Part shown: one piece after another, positions 49,779-59,697 of the stretch
Layout: each line of letters starts with the position of its first letter
Numbering within the stretch: the first letter of the stretch is position 1
Assembly: GCF_014203555.1 (NCBI RefSeq)
Contig: NZ_JACHJH010000004.1
Coordinates: 124,001 to 188,000, forward strand
Length of the DNA stretch: 64,000 bases
Source of the DNA: Streptomyces olivoverticillatus
Lineage (GTDB): Bacteria; Actinomycetota; Actinomycetes; Streptomycetales; Streptomycetaceae
Direction: 5' to 3'
Notes under the pieces: generated by a model
The model's database searches: none
What the model was told of the DNA's origin: nothing
Seen by the model: the letters and a program-made list of their open reading frames with translations, nothing else
Position numbers and translations under genes: made by a program

Positions 49779-51605
49779 ATGGGCCACTACAAGTCGAATC
49801 TCCGCGACATCGAGTTCAACCTCTTCGAGGTTCTCGGTCGCGACAAGCTGTACGGCACCGGCCCGTTCGGTGAAATGGACGTCGAGACGGCGAAGAGCGT
49901 GCTGTCGGAGATCGCCCGCCTCTCGGAGAACGAGCTGGCCGCCTCCTTCGTCGACGCCGACCGCAACCCGCCGGTCTTCGACCCGGAGACCAACACCGCT
50001 CCCGTCCCGGAGTCCTTCAAGAAGAGCTACCAGGCGTACATGGACGCCGAGTGGTGGCGCCTGGGCATCCCGGAGGGCATCGGCGGCACCACCACGCCGC
50101 GCTCGCTGCTGTGGGGCTTCGCCGAGACGATCCTGGGCTCCAACCCGGCGATCTGGATGTACTCCTCCGGCCCCGCCTTCGCGGGCGTGCTCTACGCCGA
50201 GGGCACCGACGAGCAGAAGAAGATCGCCAAGCTCGCGGTGGACAAGCAGTGGGGCTCCACCATGGTCCTCACCGAGCCCGACGCCGGCTCGGACGTGGGC
50301 GCCGGCCGCACCAAGGCCGTCAAGCAGGAGGACGGCTCCTGGCACATCGAGGGCGTGAAGCGCTTCATCACCTCGGGTGAGCACGACATGGCGGAGAACA
50401 TCTTCCACTACGTCCTCGCCCGCCCCGAGGGCCACGGCCCGGGCACCAAGGGCCTCTCCCTCTTCCTCGTGCCGAAGTTCGAGTTCGACTTCGAGACCGG
50501 CGAGCTGGGCGCGCGCAACGGCGTCTACGCCACCAACGTCGAGCACAAGATGGGCCTGAAGGCCTCCAACACGTGCGAGATGACCTTCGGCGACAAGCAC
50601 CCCGCCAAGGGCTGGCTCATCGGCGAGAAGCACGACGGCATCCGCCAGATGTTCATGATCATCGAGTTCGCGCGGATGATGGTCGGCACGAAGGCGATCG
50701 CCACCCTCTCCACGGGCTACCTCAACGCCCTGGAGTACGCCAAGGAGCGTGTGCAGGGTCCGGACCTGGCCGCCTTCACGGACAAGTCCGCGCCCAAGGT
50801 CACCATCACGCACCACCCCGACGTGCGCCGCTCGCTGATGACGCAGAAGGCGTACGCCGAGGGCATGCGCGCCCTGGTCCTCTACACGGCCGCGATCCAG
50901 GACGAGATCCTGGTCAAGGAGGCCGCGGACGAGGACGCCAAGGCCCTGCACGGCCTCAACGACCTGCTGCTGCCCATCGTCAAGGGCTACGGCTCGGAGA
51001 AGTCCTACGAGCAGCTGGCCCAGTCGCTGCAGATCTTCGGCGGCTCCGGCTACCTGCAGGAGTACCCGATCGAGCAGTACATCCGGGACTCCAAGATCGA
51101 CACCCTCTACGAGGGCACCACCGCCATCCAGGGCCAGGACTTCTTCTTCCGGAAGATCGTCCGCGACCAGGGCCAGGCGCTGACCACCCTCTCCGAGGAG
51201 ATCAAGAAGTTCCTGGCCGAGGCCGCGGGCGGCGAGGAGCTGGCCGAGGCCCGCGAGCAGCTGGCGAAGGCCGCGGTCGACCTGGAGGGGATCGTCGGCG
51301 CGATGCTGACCGACCTCGCCGCGACCGAGAAGGACGTCAAGTCCATCTACAAGGTGGGCCTGAACACCACCCGCCTGCTGATGGCCTCCGGTGACGTCGT
51401 CGTCGGCTACCTGCTCCTCAAGGGCGCGGCCGTGGCCGCCGAGAAGCTGCCGACCGCCTCCGCCAAGGACAAGGCCTTCTACGCGGGCAAGGTCGCGGCG
51501 GCGAAGTTCTTCGCCCACACGGTCCTGCCGGCCCTGGCCGTCGAGCGCGCCCTCGCCGAGAGCGTCGACCAGTCCCTGATGGAGCTGGACGAGGCCGCCT
51601 TCTAA
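49779..51605 (+). CDS. Acyl-CoA dehydrogenase (FadE5-type)
   Basis: The 608-residue protein starts [19 protein letters not shown] and ends [10 protein letters not shown]. It has the acyl-CoA dehydrogenase motifs [19 protein letters not shown] and [10 protein letters not shown]-like ([16 protein letters not shown]), and a C-terminal helical extension. Its length and wording closely follow mycobacterial FadE5, which oxidises a broad range of medium and long acyl-CoAs. It should feed beta-oxidation. The ATG at 49779 has a GGAG site; longer frames upstream run through the operator region. Confidence 0.93.
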   Translation: MGHYKSNLRDIEFNLFEVLGRDKLYGTGPFGEMDVETAKSVLSEIARLSENELAASFVDADRNPPVFDPETNTAPVPESFKKSYQAYMDAEWWRLGIPEGIGGTTTPRSLLWGFAETILGSNPAIWMYSSGPAFAGVLYAEGTDEQKKIAKLAVDKQWGSTMVLTEPDAGSDVGAGRTKAVKQEDGSWHIEGVKRFITSGEHDMAENIFHYVLARPEGHGPGTKGLSLFLVPKFEFDFETGELGARNGVYATNVEHKMGLKASNTCEMTFGDKHPAKGWLIGEKHDGIRQMFMIIEFARMMVGTKAIATLSTGYLNALEYAKERVQGPDLAAFTDKSAPKVTITHHPDVRRSLMTQKAYAEGMRALVLYTAAIQDEILVKEAADEDAKALHGLNDLLLPIVKGYGSEKSYEQLAQSLQIFGGSGYLQEYPIEQYIRDSKIDTLYEGTTAIQGQDFFFRKIVRDQGQALTTLSEEIKKFLAEAAGGEELAEAREQLAKAAVDLEGIVGAMLTDLAATEKDVKSIYKVGLNTTRLLMASGDVVVGYLLLKGAAVAAEKLPTASAKDKAFYAGKVAAAKFFAHTVLPALAVERALAESVDQSLMELDEAAF

Positions 51606-51638
51606 GGCCTCTCCCGCTTTAAGCAACCACCGTCTGAC

Positions 51639-51680
51639 GGGCAAGAGCCGGGCACCGAAAGGACCGCCCGGCTCTTGCCC
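51639..51680. terminator. Acyl-CoA dehydrogenase terminator
   Basis: A 15-bp perfect stem (GGGCAAGAGCCGGGC / GCCCGGCTCTTGCCC) with a 12-base loop lies 34 bp after the stop and 20 bp before the next gene. Confidence 0.8.
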
Positions 51681-51699
51681 TGATCTCTATCCTGAGGCC

Positions 51700-52995
51700 A
51701 TGAGCTCTGCGCACCGCTTCGACCGCGGCCACACCGACGACCTGATGACCTTCCTCGCGGCCAGCCCTTCGCCGTACCACGCGGTGGCGGAGGCCGCCGA
51801 GCGGCTGGAGAAGGCGGGCTTCCGCCAGGTCGCGGAGACGGACGCCTGGGACGCCTCGGCGGGCGGCAAGTACGTCCTGCGCGGCGGCGCGATCATCGCC
51901 TGGTTCGTACCGGAGGAGGCGAGCGCCGCCACCCCGTTCAGGATCGTCGGCGCCCACACCGACTCCCCCAACCTGCGCGTCAAGCCGCTGCCGGACACCG
52001 GCGCCCAGGGCTGGCGGCAGGTGGCCGTCGAGATCTACGGCGGCACGCTGCTCAACACCTGGCTCGACCGCGACCTCGGCCTGTCCGGCCGGATCACCCT
52101 GCGGGACGGCTCGCACCGCCTGGTCAACGTCGACCGGCCGCTGCTGCGCGTGCCGCAGCTGGCCATCCACCTCGACCGCGGGGTCAACGCGGACGGGCTC
52201 AAGCTGGACAAGCAGCGCCACATGACGCCGATCTGGGGCCTGGGCGAGGTCGGCGAGGGCGATCTGATCAGCTTCGTCGCCGAGGAGACCGGCGTCGACG
52301 CCGCGGAGATCGGCGGCTGGGACCTGATGGTGCACAGCGTGGAGGCGCCCGCCTACCTGGGGCGCGACCAGGAGCTGCTGGCGGGACCGCGCATGGACAA
52401 CCTGCTGTCGGTGCACGCCGGTGTCGCGGCCCTGATCGCGGCGTCCCGGCCGGGCGCCGCGCTCACGTCCATCCCGGTGCTCGCCGCCTTCGACCACGAG
52501 GAAAACGGCAGCCAGTCCGACACCGGCGCCGAAGGCCCGCTGCTCGGCAACGTCCTGGAGCGCTCGGTCTTCGCCCGCGGCGGTTCGTACGAGGACAAGG
52601 CCCGCGCCTTCGCCGGGACTGTCTGCCTGTCCTCCGACACCGGCCATGCCGTGCACCCCAACTACTCCGAGCGCCACGAGCCGGGCCACCACCCGATGCC
52701 CAACGGCGGGCCGATCCTCAAGGTCAACGTCAACCAGCGCTACGCGACCGACGGCAGCGGCCGGGCCGTCTTCGCCGCCGCGTGCGAGCGCGCGGGCGTG
52801 CCGTGGCAGCACTTCGTCTCGAACAACTCGATGCCCTGCGGCACCACGATCGGTCCCATCACCGCCGCCCGGCACGGCATCACCACCGTGGACATAGGCG
52901 TCGCGATCCTCTCCATGCACTCCGCGCGCGAGCTGTGCGGTGCGGACGACCCGCATCTGCTGGCCTCCGCACTGACCGCCTTCCTGGAGGGATAG
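51700..52995 (+). CDS. M18-family aminopeptidase
   Basis: The 431-residue protein has the M18 dinuclear zinc motifs: GAHTDSPNLRV (His, Asp), FDHEENGSQSDTGAEGP (Glu-Glu), SSDTGHAVHPNY and ILSMHSARELCG. It is a cytosolic tetrahedral aminopeptidase of aspartyl-aminopeptidase/ApeB type, removing N-terminal residues from peptides. Confidence 0.95.
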   Translation: MSSAHRFDRGHTDDLMTFLAASPSPYHAVAEAAERLEKAGFRQVAETDAWDASAGGKYVLRGGAIIAWFVPEEASAATPFRIVGAHTDSPNLRVKPLPDTGAQGWRQVAVEIYGGTLLNTWLDRDLGLSGRITLRDGSHRLVNVDRPLLRVPQLAIHLDRGVNADGLKLDKQRHMTPIWGLGEVGEGDLISFVAEETGVDAAEIGGWDLMVHSVEAPAYLGRDQELLAGPRMDNLLSVHAGVAALIAASRPGAALTSIPVLAAFDHEENGSQSDTGAEGPLLGNVLERSVFARGGSYEDKARAFAGTVCLSSDTGHAVHPNYSERHEPGHHPMPNGGPILKVNVNQRYATDGSGRAVFAAACERAGVPWQHFVSNNSMPCGTTIGPITAARHGITTVDIGVAILSMHSARELCGADDPHLLASALTAFLEG

Positions 52996-53067
52996 GGTGC
53001 CGCCACACCGCCCGTACGGCAGCACCGCAGCATCCGAACCGTCGAACGTCCCACCGGGGGAAGCACC

Positions 53068-53706
53068 ATGACCATCCGCACCCTGCGGATCACCGCCGCC
53101 GCCTTCACCGCCGCGGCCGCCCTCACCCTCACCGCCTGCGGCAGCAGCAGCGATAGCAAGAAGGACGACAAGGCCGCGGCGGCCGACCCGCAGGCGTCCG
53201 ACGCGACGAGCGACCAGGGCAGCGATGCCGGGGCCGACGGCGACGAGGGCGGCAGCGACACCGAGGGCAGCTCCGCCAAGGCCGGCGCCTGCACCCCGGC
53301 AGCCGTCAAGTTCGAGGCGCGGGCCGTGAAGTCGCCGGTCAACCACGTGCTGCTGGTGGCGACCAACACCTCCAAGTCCCCCTGCACGGCCTACGGCTTC
53401 CCCTTCCTCCGCTTCGACGAGGACCAGGCCAGCTCCGGCGTGACCGAGGAGAGCAAGCCCCAGGGCAAGATCACCCTCGCGCCCGGCAAGTCCGCCTACG
53501 CCGGGGTGCTGGCCTCCGCCGCCGACGGCTCGGGCGGCAAGGGCCACGAGGCCAAGAAGCTCGCGGTCACCTGGCAGAACCCGGACGGCAACCCCATCGA
53601 GGGCGGCCCGTCCCAGGCCGACGTGCCGGGCGGCTCCCTGCACGTGGACGACTCCGCCAAGACCACGTACTGGCTGGACAGCGAGGCCGCGGCCCTGAAG
53701 TGGTAG
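53068..53706 (+). CDS. DUF4232-type lipoprotein (second copy)
   Basis: The 212-residue lipoprotein has lipobox LTAC (Cys24), an acidic spacer (DEGGSDTEGSS) and a DUF4232-like domain (CTPAAVKFEARAVKSPVNHVLLV, then CTAYGFPFLRFDED). It is a paralog of 2422-3066. A GGGGGAA ribosome region precedes the ATG. Confidence 0.85.
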   Translation: MTIRTLRITAAAFTAAAALTLTACGSSSDSKKDDKAAAADPQASDATSDQGSDAGADGDEGGSDTEGSSAKAGACTPAAVKFEARAVKSPVNHVLLVATNTSKSPCTAYGFPFLRFDEDQASSGVTEESKPQGKITLAPGKSAYAGVLASAADGSGGKGHEAKKLAVTWQNPDGNPIEGGPSQADVPGGSLHVDDSAKTTYWLDSEAAALKW

Positions 53707-53786
53707 CCCGCCGCCGGTGATTGGCCGTACCGCGCGGGGGTACCCGCCCGGTACGGACGGCCCATCACACGGGAAGGTGTTCTGCC

Positions 53787-54011
53787 ATGGGCATGGGATG
53801 GTGCATAGGCCTGATCGCCGCGGGCGCGATCCTCACCTTCGCGGTGGACTGGCGCATCGACGGCATGAACGTCCACCTCGCGGGCCTGATCCTGATGGCG
53901 GTCGGCACCCTGGGCCTGAGCGCCTACGTCAGCGTGCTCAGGCGCCGTAGGGTGCAGCCGCCGCCCCCGGCGGCCCCCGTCGTGGAAGAGGACCACCGGT
54001 TCGTACCCTGA
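53787..54011 (+). CDS. DUF6458-like small membrane protein (74 aa)
   Basis: It has two hydrophobic helices (WCIGLIAAGAILTFAVDW and VHLAGLILMAVGTLGLSAYV) joined by a short loop, then a basic RRRRV and acidic tail. The pattern matches small DUF6458-like membrane proteins. GGAAGG nine bases before the ATG decides this start over an upstream in-frame ATG at 53721. Confidence 0.75.
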   Translation: MGMGWCIGLIAAGAILTFAVDWRIDGMNVHLAGLILMAVGTLGLSAYVSVLRRRRVQPPPPAAPVVEEDHRFVP

Positions 54012-54027
54012 CCGGCGGGGCGGCGCC

Positions 54028-55830
54028 TCAGCCGTCGAGGCCCGCCAGCACCAGCGGCAGCCGCCCGGCGGCGCCGGGCACGATGCGCACCGGGACGCCC
54101 CAGTCCTGCTGGTGGACGTGGCAGGCAGGGTATTCGTTGGCGGGGTCGTCGTCGCAGGACGCGGCCATCGCGGAGACGTGCAGCACGCCTTCGGCCACCC
54201 CGTCCGCCAGGGTCAGCGCACGGCTGAGGTCCGTGCCCTGGCCCGAGCCGTCCGCGAGCAGCTCCGGCGGCGTGGAGCTCACCAGCAGCCGCGTCGACGG
54301 CCCGTAGCGGGTGTCCAGCTTCTGCCCCGACGGCGCCTGGAAGACGATGTCCAGCAGCAGCGTGCCCGGCGCGATCTCCGTCGCCTCGCGCTGCGTGCGG
54401 TGCGCCACCGCCTCCACGCGCACGGCCTCCTCCGGCAGCCGCAGCCGCGTCAGCCGGTGCCGGGCCGACTCGACGACCACGATGTCGTCACCTGCCAGCA
54501 CGGCGTCCGAGGGCTCGCGCAGATCCGTCGCGAGCGTGCTCACCTGTCCGGTGGCCGGGTCGTAGCGGCGCAGCGCGTGGTTGTAGGTGTCGCAGACGGC
54601 CACCGAGCCGTCCGGGAGCACGGTGACGCCCAGCGGGTGCTGGAAGAGCGCCTGCCCGGCGTCCCCGTCGCGGTGCCCGAAGTCGAAGAGGCCGGTGCCG
54701 ACGGCGGTGCGGACCGCGTAGCCGTCCTCGGTCCGCTCGACCCAGCGCAGGGCCGAGGTCTCGGAGTCGGCGATCCACAGACGCTCGCCGGCCGCGGCCA
54801 GCCCGGAGGGCTGGGCGAACCAGGCCTCGGCCGCGGCCCCGTCCACCAGGCCCTCGTTGGTGGTGCCGGCCGCGACCGCGACGGTCCGGGCGGCCGGGTC
54901 GTACGTCCACAGCTGGTGGACGCCGGCCATGGCGATCCACACCCGGTCGTCGAAGAAGGCCACGTCCCAGGGGGAGGACAGCTCCACCTCGCGGGCGGGT
55001 CCGGAGGTGGGCGCCCCCTGCATCCACTGCAGGCCGGTGCCCGCGACGGTCTCGACGGCGCCCGTCTCCGGGTCGTACGCGCGCAGCGCGTGGTTGACGG
55101 TGTCGGCGACGATCACCCGGCCGTCCGGCAGCAGCGCGAGGCCCTGCGGCTCGCTGAAGCGCGGGGGGCTGTCGGTGAAGCCGCGCTCGCCGGTGCCGAT
55201 GCGGCGCACGACGCTCTCGCCGTCGGCGGCCAGCTCGACCAGCTGGTGCCGGGTGGAGTCGGAGACCAGGAAGGTGCCGGACGGCAGTTGCACGGCCTTG
55301 CCGGGGAAGCGCAGATCGGTGGCGACGGGCTCCGGCGGCACGTACGGTCCGTCGCCGCGGCGCAGCGTGCCCTTCGCCGCGTGCTCGGCCTCCAGCTCCT
55401 CGACGAGCTTGGCGAGCGCGTGCGCATGCCCCTCGCCGGCGTGCTGGGCGACGACGTATCCCTCGGGGTCGATGACGACGAGGGTGGGCCAGGCGCGGAC
55501 CGCGTACTGCTTCCACGTGGCGAGCTCGGGGTCGTCGAGGACGGGGTGGTGGACCCCGTAGCGCTCGACGGCGTCGACAACGGCCTGGTGATCGGCCTCG
55601 TGCACGAACTTCGGGGAATGCACGCCGATGATCACAACGGTGTCGCGGTGCGCCTCCTCCAGCTCCCGCAGCTCGTCGAGGACGTGCAGGCAGTTCACAC
55701 AGCAGAAGGTCCAAAAATCCAGGATGACAATGCGTCCTCGCAGGTCAGCGAGGGAGAGGTCAGTGCCGCCGGTGTTGAGCCAGCCGCCCTTGCCGATGAG
55801 TTCGGGGGCGCGGACGCGTACGTGAGCCAT
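54028..55830 (-). CDS. Thioredoxin-fold/NHL-repeat protein
   Basis: The 600-residue protein has an N-terminal thioredoxin-like domain (ILDFWTFCCVNCLHVLDEL; the active site is CCVNC, i.e. CxxC). A beta-propeller of NHL repeats follows (FSEPQGLALLPDGRVIVADT; GVTVLPDGSVAVCDTYNHAL). The C-terminal extension has two Cys. Such NHLRC2-like proteins have an unclear redox role. The start at 55830 matches the family's N-terminus (RAPELIGKGGWLNTGG); GTG/TTG codons at 55845 and 55842 have better ribosome-site spacing and remain possible. Confidence 0.88.
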   Translation of the reverse strand: MAHVRVRAPELIGKGGWLNTGGTDLSLADLRGRIVILDFWTFCCVNCLHVLDELRELEEAHRDTVVIIGVHSPKFVHEADHQAVVDAVERYGVHHPVLDDPELATWKQYAVRAWPTLVVIDPEGYVVAQHAGEGHAHALAKLVEELEAEHAAKGTLRRGDGPYVPPEPVATDLRFPGKAVQLPSGTFLVSDSTRHQLVELAADGESVVRRIGTGERGFTDSPPRFSEPQGLALLPDGRVIVADTVNHALRAYDPETGAVETVAGTGLQWMQGAPTSGPAREVELSSPWDVAFFDDRVWIAMAGVHQLWTYDPAARTVAVAAGTTNEGLVDGAAAEAWFAQPSGLAAAGERLWIADSETSALRWVERTEDGYAVRTAVGTGLFDFGHRDGDAGQALFQHPLGVTVLPDGSVAVCDTYNHALRRYDPATGQVSTLATDLREPSDAVLAGDDIVVVESARHRLTRLRLPEEAVRVEAVAHRTQREATEIAPGTLLLDIVFQAPSGQKLDTRYGPSTRLLVSSTPPELLADGSGQGTDLSRALTLADGVAEGVLHVSAMAASCDDDPANEYPACHVHQQDWGVPVRIVPGAAGRLPLVLAGLDG

Positions 55831-55885
55831 GCCCGCATGCAACACCACCTCCCCCCGCGGCTATTCCTCGGTCCACCGAGTGGAC

Positions 55886-56665
55886 CTACCGTCCCAGCAC
55901 TCGGTCCCGCAGGGCCGGGAAGTCCTTGCGGGTCTTGGCCACCCGGCCGAGGTCGAGCTCCACCGTGAGCACCTCCTCGTCCGCCCCCGCCTCCGCCAGG
56001 ACCTCGCCCCAGGGGTCCACGACGATGCTGTGACCCGCCTGTTCGACGCCCGCGTGGGTGCCGGCGGTGCCGCAGGCCAGGACGTAGGCCTGGTTCTCCA
56101 CGGCGCGGGCGCGGGCGAAGAGCGTCCAGTGGTCGCGGCGCTTCGCGGGCCAGCCCGCGGGGACGACGAAGACCTCGGTGCCCTGGTCGACCAGGGCGCG
56201 GAAGAGCTCGGGGAAGCGCAGGTCGTAGCAGGTGGCCAGGCCCAGCGTCGTCTCCGGCAGCCGTACGGTGACCGCTTCGGAGCCCGCGCTCATCATGACG
56301 GCCTCGCCCTTGTCGAAGCCGAAGCGGTGGATCTTGCGGTAGGTGCGCACGAGATCGCCCGAGGGCGAGAAGACCAGGGAGGTGTTGTAGAGCGGGCCCT
56401 CGGGGTCCCGTTCGCAGATCGAGCCGGCGTGCAGCCAGACGCCCGCGTCCCGCGCGGCGTCCGACATGGCCTCGGCCGTGGGTCCGTCCAGCGTCTCCGC
56501 CTCGGCGGCGAAGGACTCGTAGGCGAAGGCCCCGACCGGCCAGAGCTCGGGCAGCACCACCAGATCGCTGCCGCGCTGTGCGCGCACGAGCTCCGCGACG
56601 CGGGCACGGCGGGCGGCCACGGGCTCTTCGGGGTCCACTGCCGTCTGGATCAACGAGGCGCGCAC
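55886..56665 (-). CDS. Carbon-nitrogen hydrolase (nitrilase superfamily)
   Basis: The 259-residue protein has the Glu-Lys-Cys triad of nitrilase-family amidases: Glu in LVVLPELWPVG, Lys in RTYRKIHRFGF and Cys in LATCYDLRFPEL. It belongs to the small omega-amidase-like branch (2-oxoglutaramate or formamide-type substrates). The GTG at 56665 begins the canonical first strand (VRASLIQTAV); upstream extension has no similarity. Confidence 0.9.
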   Translation of the reverse strand: MRASLIQTAVDPEEPVAARRARVAELVRAQRGSDLVVLPELWPVGAFAYESFAAEAETLDGPTAEAMSDAARDAGVWLHAGSICERDPEGPLYNTSLVFSPSGDLVRTYRKIHRFGFDKGEAVMMSAGSEAVTVRLPETTLGLATCYDLRFPELFRALVDQGTEVFVVPAGWPAKRRDHWTLFARARAVENQAYVLACGTAGTHAGVEQAGHSIVVDPWGEVLAEAGADEEVLTVELDLGRVAKTRKDFPALRDRVLGR

Positions 56666-56810
56666 GGTACCACCACTCTCAGCTTTGCTCGGGTGTTTCC
56701 TCGGGTGAAAACTCTGCCGGGCCGACCCTGCGCAGCGTAACTTAACTGCAGAGAACCCAGACAGCACTTGCCACGCACCCGTTGCCCAGCGCCGCCCGAG
56801 GGATCCGCCC

Positions 56811-57641
56811 GTGACAGTCCACCCCAGCCTCCAGCCCGTCATCGACGCCTGGACCCATTCCATCGAAGCGATCAACGAGTTGGTGAAACCGCTCGCCGAG
56901 AGCGACTGGAACCGCGCCACGGAGTGTCCGGGCTGGTCCGTACGCGATGTGGTCTCGCACGTCATCGGCGTCGAGTGCGAAATGCTGGGCGAGCCACGGC
57001 CGATCCACACGCTGCCGCGCGATCTCTACCACGTCACCGACGAGTTCACGCGCTACATCGAGGTGCAGGTCGACGTGCGGCGCTGTCACACGGCGCTGGA
57101 GATGACGGCGGAGCTGGACTACACGATCCTCAGGCGCTGCCGGCAGCTGCGCAACGAGACGCGCTCCCCGCGGGCCACGGTCCGCTGGCCGCTGGGCAGC
57201 GGCAGCGAGCAAACCCTCGAACGGGCCCTGACTGTACGGGCGTTCGATGTGTGGGTGCACGAGCAGGATCTGCGCCGGGCCCTGGGAATGCCGGGGAACC
57301 TGGATTCGCCTGCGGCCGTCGTCGCCCGGGACTTCCTGCTGCGCGCGCTGCCCCGGGTGGTGGCCAAGGACGCGGGGGCGTGGCCGGGTTCGACGGTCGT
57401 CTTCGACGTCGGCGGGCCGCTGGAGTTCATGCGCACGGTCCGGGTCGACGCGCAGGGCAAGGCCACGATCGACGGCAGCATCTCGCTGGGCCCGACGGTG
57501 ACCTTCGCGACGGACTGGGAGACCTACGCCCGGCTGGCCTGCGGCCGGGTCCGCCCGGAGGCGGTGGCGGACCGGATCAAGGCGGGCGGCGACGCGGAGC
57601 TCGCGGCCGCGGTCCTCGGCAATTTCTCGGTCACCCCCTGA
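56811..57641 (+). CDS. Mycothiol-dependent maleylpyruvate isomerase-like protein (DinB/MDMPI)
   Basis: The 276-residue protein has the MDMPI N-terminal four-helix bundle with zinc-ligand candidates (WSVRDVVSHVIGVE; VWVHEQDLRRALG) and a C-terminal SCP2-like sheet. These enzymes use mycothiol for isomerisation, conjugation or detoxification. Its last 11 bases overlap the end of the convergent MFS gene. Confidence 0.88.
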   Translation: MTVHPSLQPVIDAWTHSIEAINELVKPLAESDWNRATECPGWSVRDVVSHVIGVECEMLGEPRPIHTLPRDLYHVTDEFTRYIEVQVDVRRCHTALEMTAELDYTILRRCRQLRNETRSPRATVRWPLGSGSEQTLERALTVRAFDVWVHEQDLRRALGMPGNLDSPAAVVARDFLLRALPRVVAKDAGAWPGSTVVFDVGGPLEFMRTVRVDAQGKATIDGSISLGPTVTFATDWETYARLACGRVRPEAVADRIKAGGDAELAAAVLGNFSVTP

Positions 57642-58956
57642 GCCCTCCCGGCTCCCCGACCGGCACGTGCACGGTCTCCACGCGCGAGGCCACGATCCGC
57701 TCCCGCTCCCGCCGGCTCGCCCGGCCGCGCAACCGCAGGACCTGCCACAGCCCCAGCGCCTGGAGCACGAACACCGAGGCGAACGCGGCCTTGTAGTCGT
57801 CCCCGGTCGCGTCCAGCAGGACGCCGACGGCCAGCAGCGTGGTGATGGAGGCGGTGAAGCCGCCCATGTTGACGATGCCGGAGGCGGTGCCCTGCCGCTC
57901 CGGCGGATTGGCGGGCCGGGCGAAGTCGAAGCCGATCATCGAGGCGGGGCCGCAGGCGCCGAGCACCGCGCACAGCAGGACCAGCAGCCACATCGGCGCG
58001 TGCGCGCCGGGCCAGACCAGCACCGCCGCCCACAGCAGCGCGGTCGCCGCGACCGTGCCCAGCGCCAGCGGCAGCCGGGCTGCGTGGTGGCGGCTGATGA
58101 CCTGCCCGTAGACCAGCCCCACGGCCATGTTGACCAGGACCACCAGCGTCAGCAGTGAACCGGCCGTGCCGCGCGAGAGCCCCTCGGCCTCCACCAGGAA
58201 CGGCATCCCCCACAGCAGCAGGAACACCATGGCGGGGAACTGGGTGGTGAAGTGCACCCACAGCCCCATCCGGGTGCCCGGCTCCCGCCAGGTCCGCGCG
58301 ATCTGCTGCCGCACGAAGCCCTTGCCCTTGTGCGCCACGGGCGTCGGGGCACGGCCCTCGGGGTGGTCCCGCAGGAAGAACAGCATCAGTACGAGGACGA
58401 CCGCTCCGGCGCCCGCGCTGCCCGCGAAGGTGGCCGTCCAGCCCTCGCTGTGCAGCAGCCGGGCCAGCACCAGCGTCGAGACCAGGTTTCCCGCCATCCC
58501 GAACAGCGCCGCGACCTGCGCGATCATCGGCCCGGTCCGGGCGGGGAACCAGCGCGCCCCCAGCCGCAGCACGCTGATGAACGTCATCGCGTCGCCGCAG
58601 CCCAGCAGCGCGCGGCAGGCGAGCGCGGCGGCGTAGGAGTGCGAGAGGGCGAAGCCGAGCTGCCCTCCGGTGAAGAGAACGATGCCCAGCGCGAGCACCT
58701 TCTTGGTGCCCAGCCGGTCGACCATCAGGCCGACGGGTATCTGCATGCCCGCGTAGACGAGCAGTTGGAGTATGGAGAAGCCGGCCAGGGCCGAGGCGTT
58801 GATGTGGAACCGCTCGGCCGCGTCGATCCCGGCCACGCCCAGGCTCGTGCGGAAGATGATGGCGACGAAGTACACCGCGACGCCGATGCCCCACACGGCG
58901 ACGGCGCGCCGTCCGCCGGGAGGGTCGTCGGGCAGCGCCGCGGCGCTGCGGCTCAT
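57631..58956 (-). CDS. MFS transporter (12 TM, NarK/anion-porter-like)
   Basis: The 441-residue protein has about 12 hydrophobic segments, 'VGLMVDRLGTKKVLALG' motif A and 'RFHINASALAGFSILQLLVYAG'. It resembles the anion:cation symporter/nitrate-type branch of MFS more than drug exporters. Its start overlaps the stop of the GntR gene (ATGA), so the two form one operon; the regulator probably senses the imported compound. Confidence 0.9.
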   Translation of the reverse strand: MSRSAAALPDDPPGGRRAVAVWGIGVAVYFVAIIFRTSLGVAGIDAAERFHINASALAGFSILQLLVYAGMQIPVGLMVDRLGTKKVLALGIVLFTGGQLGFALSHSYAAALACRALLGCGDAMTFISVLRLGARWFPARTGPMIAQVAALFGMAGNLVSTLVLARLLHSEGWTATFAGSAGAGAVVLVLMLFFLRDHPEGRAPTPVAHKGKGFVRQQIARTWREPGTRMGLWVHFTTQFPAMVFLLLWGMPFLVEAEGLSRGTAGSLLTLVVLVNMAVGLVYGQVISRHHAARLPLALGTVAATALLWAAVLVWPGAHAPMWLLVLLCAVLGACGPASMIGFDFARPANPPERQGTASGIVNMGGFTASITTLLAVGVLLDATGDDYKAAFASVFVLQALGLWQVLRLRGRASRRERERIVASRVETVHVPVGEPGGLRG

Positions 58957-59615
58957 CGGACCTCACCCCGCGCCAGGTGCCGCACCCAGCCGACGTGCCG
59001 GTCGATGACGCGGACGGCCTCCTGGGCGTCCCCCGCGCGCAGGGCTTCGAGGATCTCGGTGTGTTCGGTGTGGTTCTTGGTGATCCGGTCGGGGTGGGCG
59101 TGCATCAGGGCCACGCCCATCCGCAACTGCCGGTCGCGCAGCTGGTCGTAGAGGCGGGAGAGGATCTGGTTCCCGGCGCTGCGCACGATCTCCGCGTGGA
59201 AGGCGCGGTCGCTGACGGAGACGGCGGCCAGGTCTCCGGCGGCGGCCTGGCGGCGCATGGCGTCGAGGAGTTCCTCCAGCCGTGCGATCAGGCCCTCGGG
59301 GGCGGGCACGGCCTTGGCGGCCGCGTGCTTCTCCACCAGCAGCCGGGTCTCCACCACGTCTGCGATCTCCTGGGCGGACACCGCCAGCACGAGCGCCCCC
59401 TTCTTGGGGTAGAGCTTGAGCAGCCCCTCCCCCTCCAGCCGCAGCAGCGCCTCTCGTACCGGTGTCCGGGAGACGCCTACGGCCTCGGCCAGATCGCCTT
59501 CGGTCAGCAGCGTCCCGCCCTCGTAACGCCGGTGCAGTACGGCGTCCTTGACGTGCGCGTACACCCTCTCGGCGGCTGGGGGTCGTCTGGTCTGGACAGC
59601 GGGAGAGGGTGCCAT
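58953..59615 (-). CDS. GntR-family (FCD) regulator
   Basis: The 220-residue protein has an N-terminal winged helix (GDLAEAVGVSRTPVREALLRLEGEGLL) and an FCD ligand domain with metal-binding His/Asp (FHAEIVRSAGN, NHTEHTEILEAL). Such regulators sense organic acids or amino acids. A TATGCT -10 (59622-59627) lies six bases before the ATG with no ribosome site, so the mRNA is probably leaderless. It is operonic with the MFS gene. Confidence 0.88.
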   Translation of the reverse strand: MAPSPAVQTRRPPAAERVYAHVKDAVLHRRYEGGTLLTEGDLAEAVGVSRTPVREALLRLEGEGLLKLYPKKGALVLAVSAQEIADVVETRLLVEKHAAAKAVPAPEGLIARLEELLDAMRRQAAAGDLAAVSVSDRAFHAEIVRSAGNQILSRLYDQLRDRQLRMGVALMHAHPDRITKNHTEHTEILEALRAGDAQEAVRVIDRHVGWVRHLARGEVR

Positions 59616-59621
59616 GCGCAC

Positions 59622-59627
59622 AGCATA
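59622..59627 (-). promoter_or_regulatory. -10 element for a leaderless gntR transcript
   Basis: TATGCT on the minus strand ends six bases before the ATG at 59615, placing the transcription start at the start codon. No clear -35 is seen. Confidence 0.5.
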
Positions 59628-59697
59628 GATACAACATGGGTGCGTGAGCAGTCCCGGTCCGCCATTCGGACCACGCGAGGGGGGACGCGGGCGGCCG

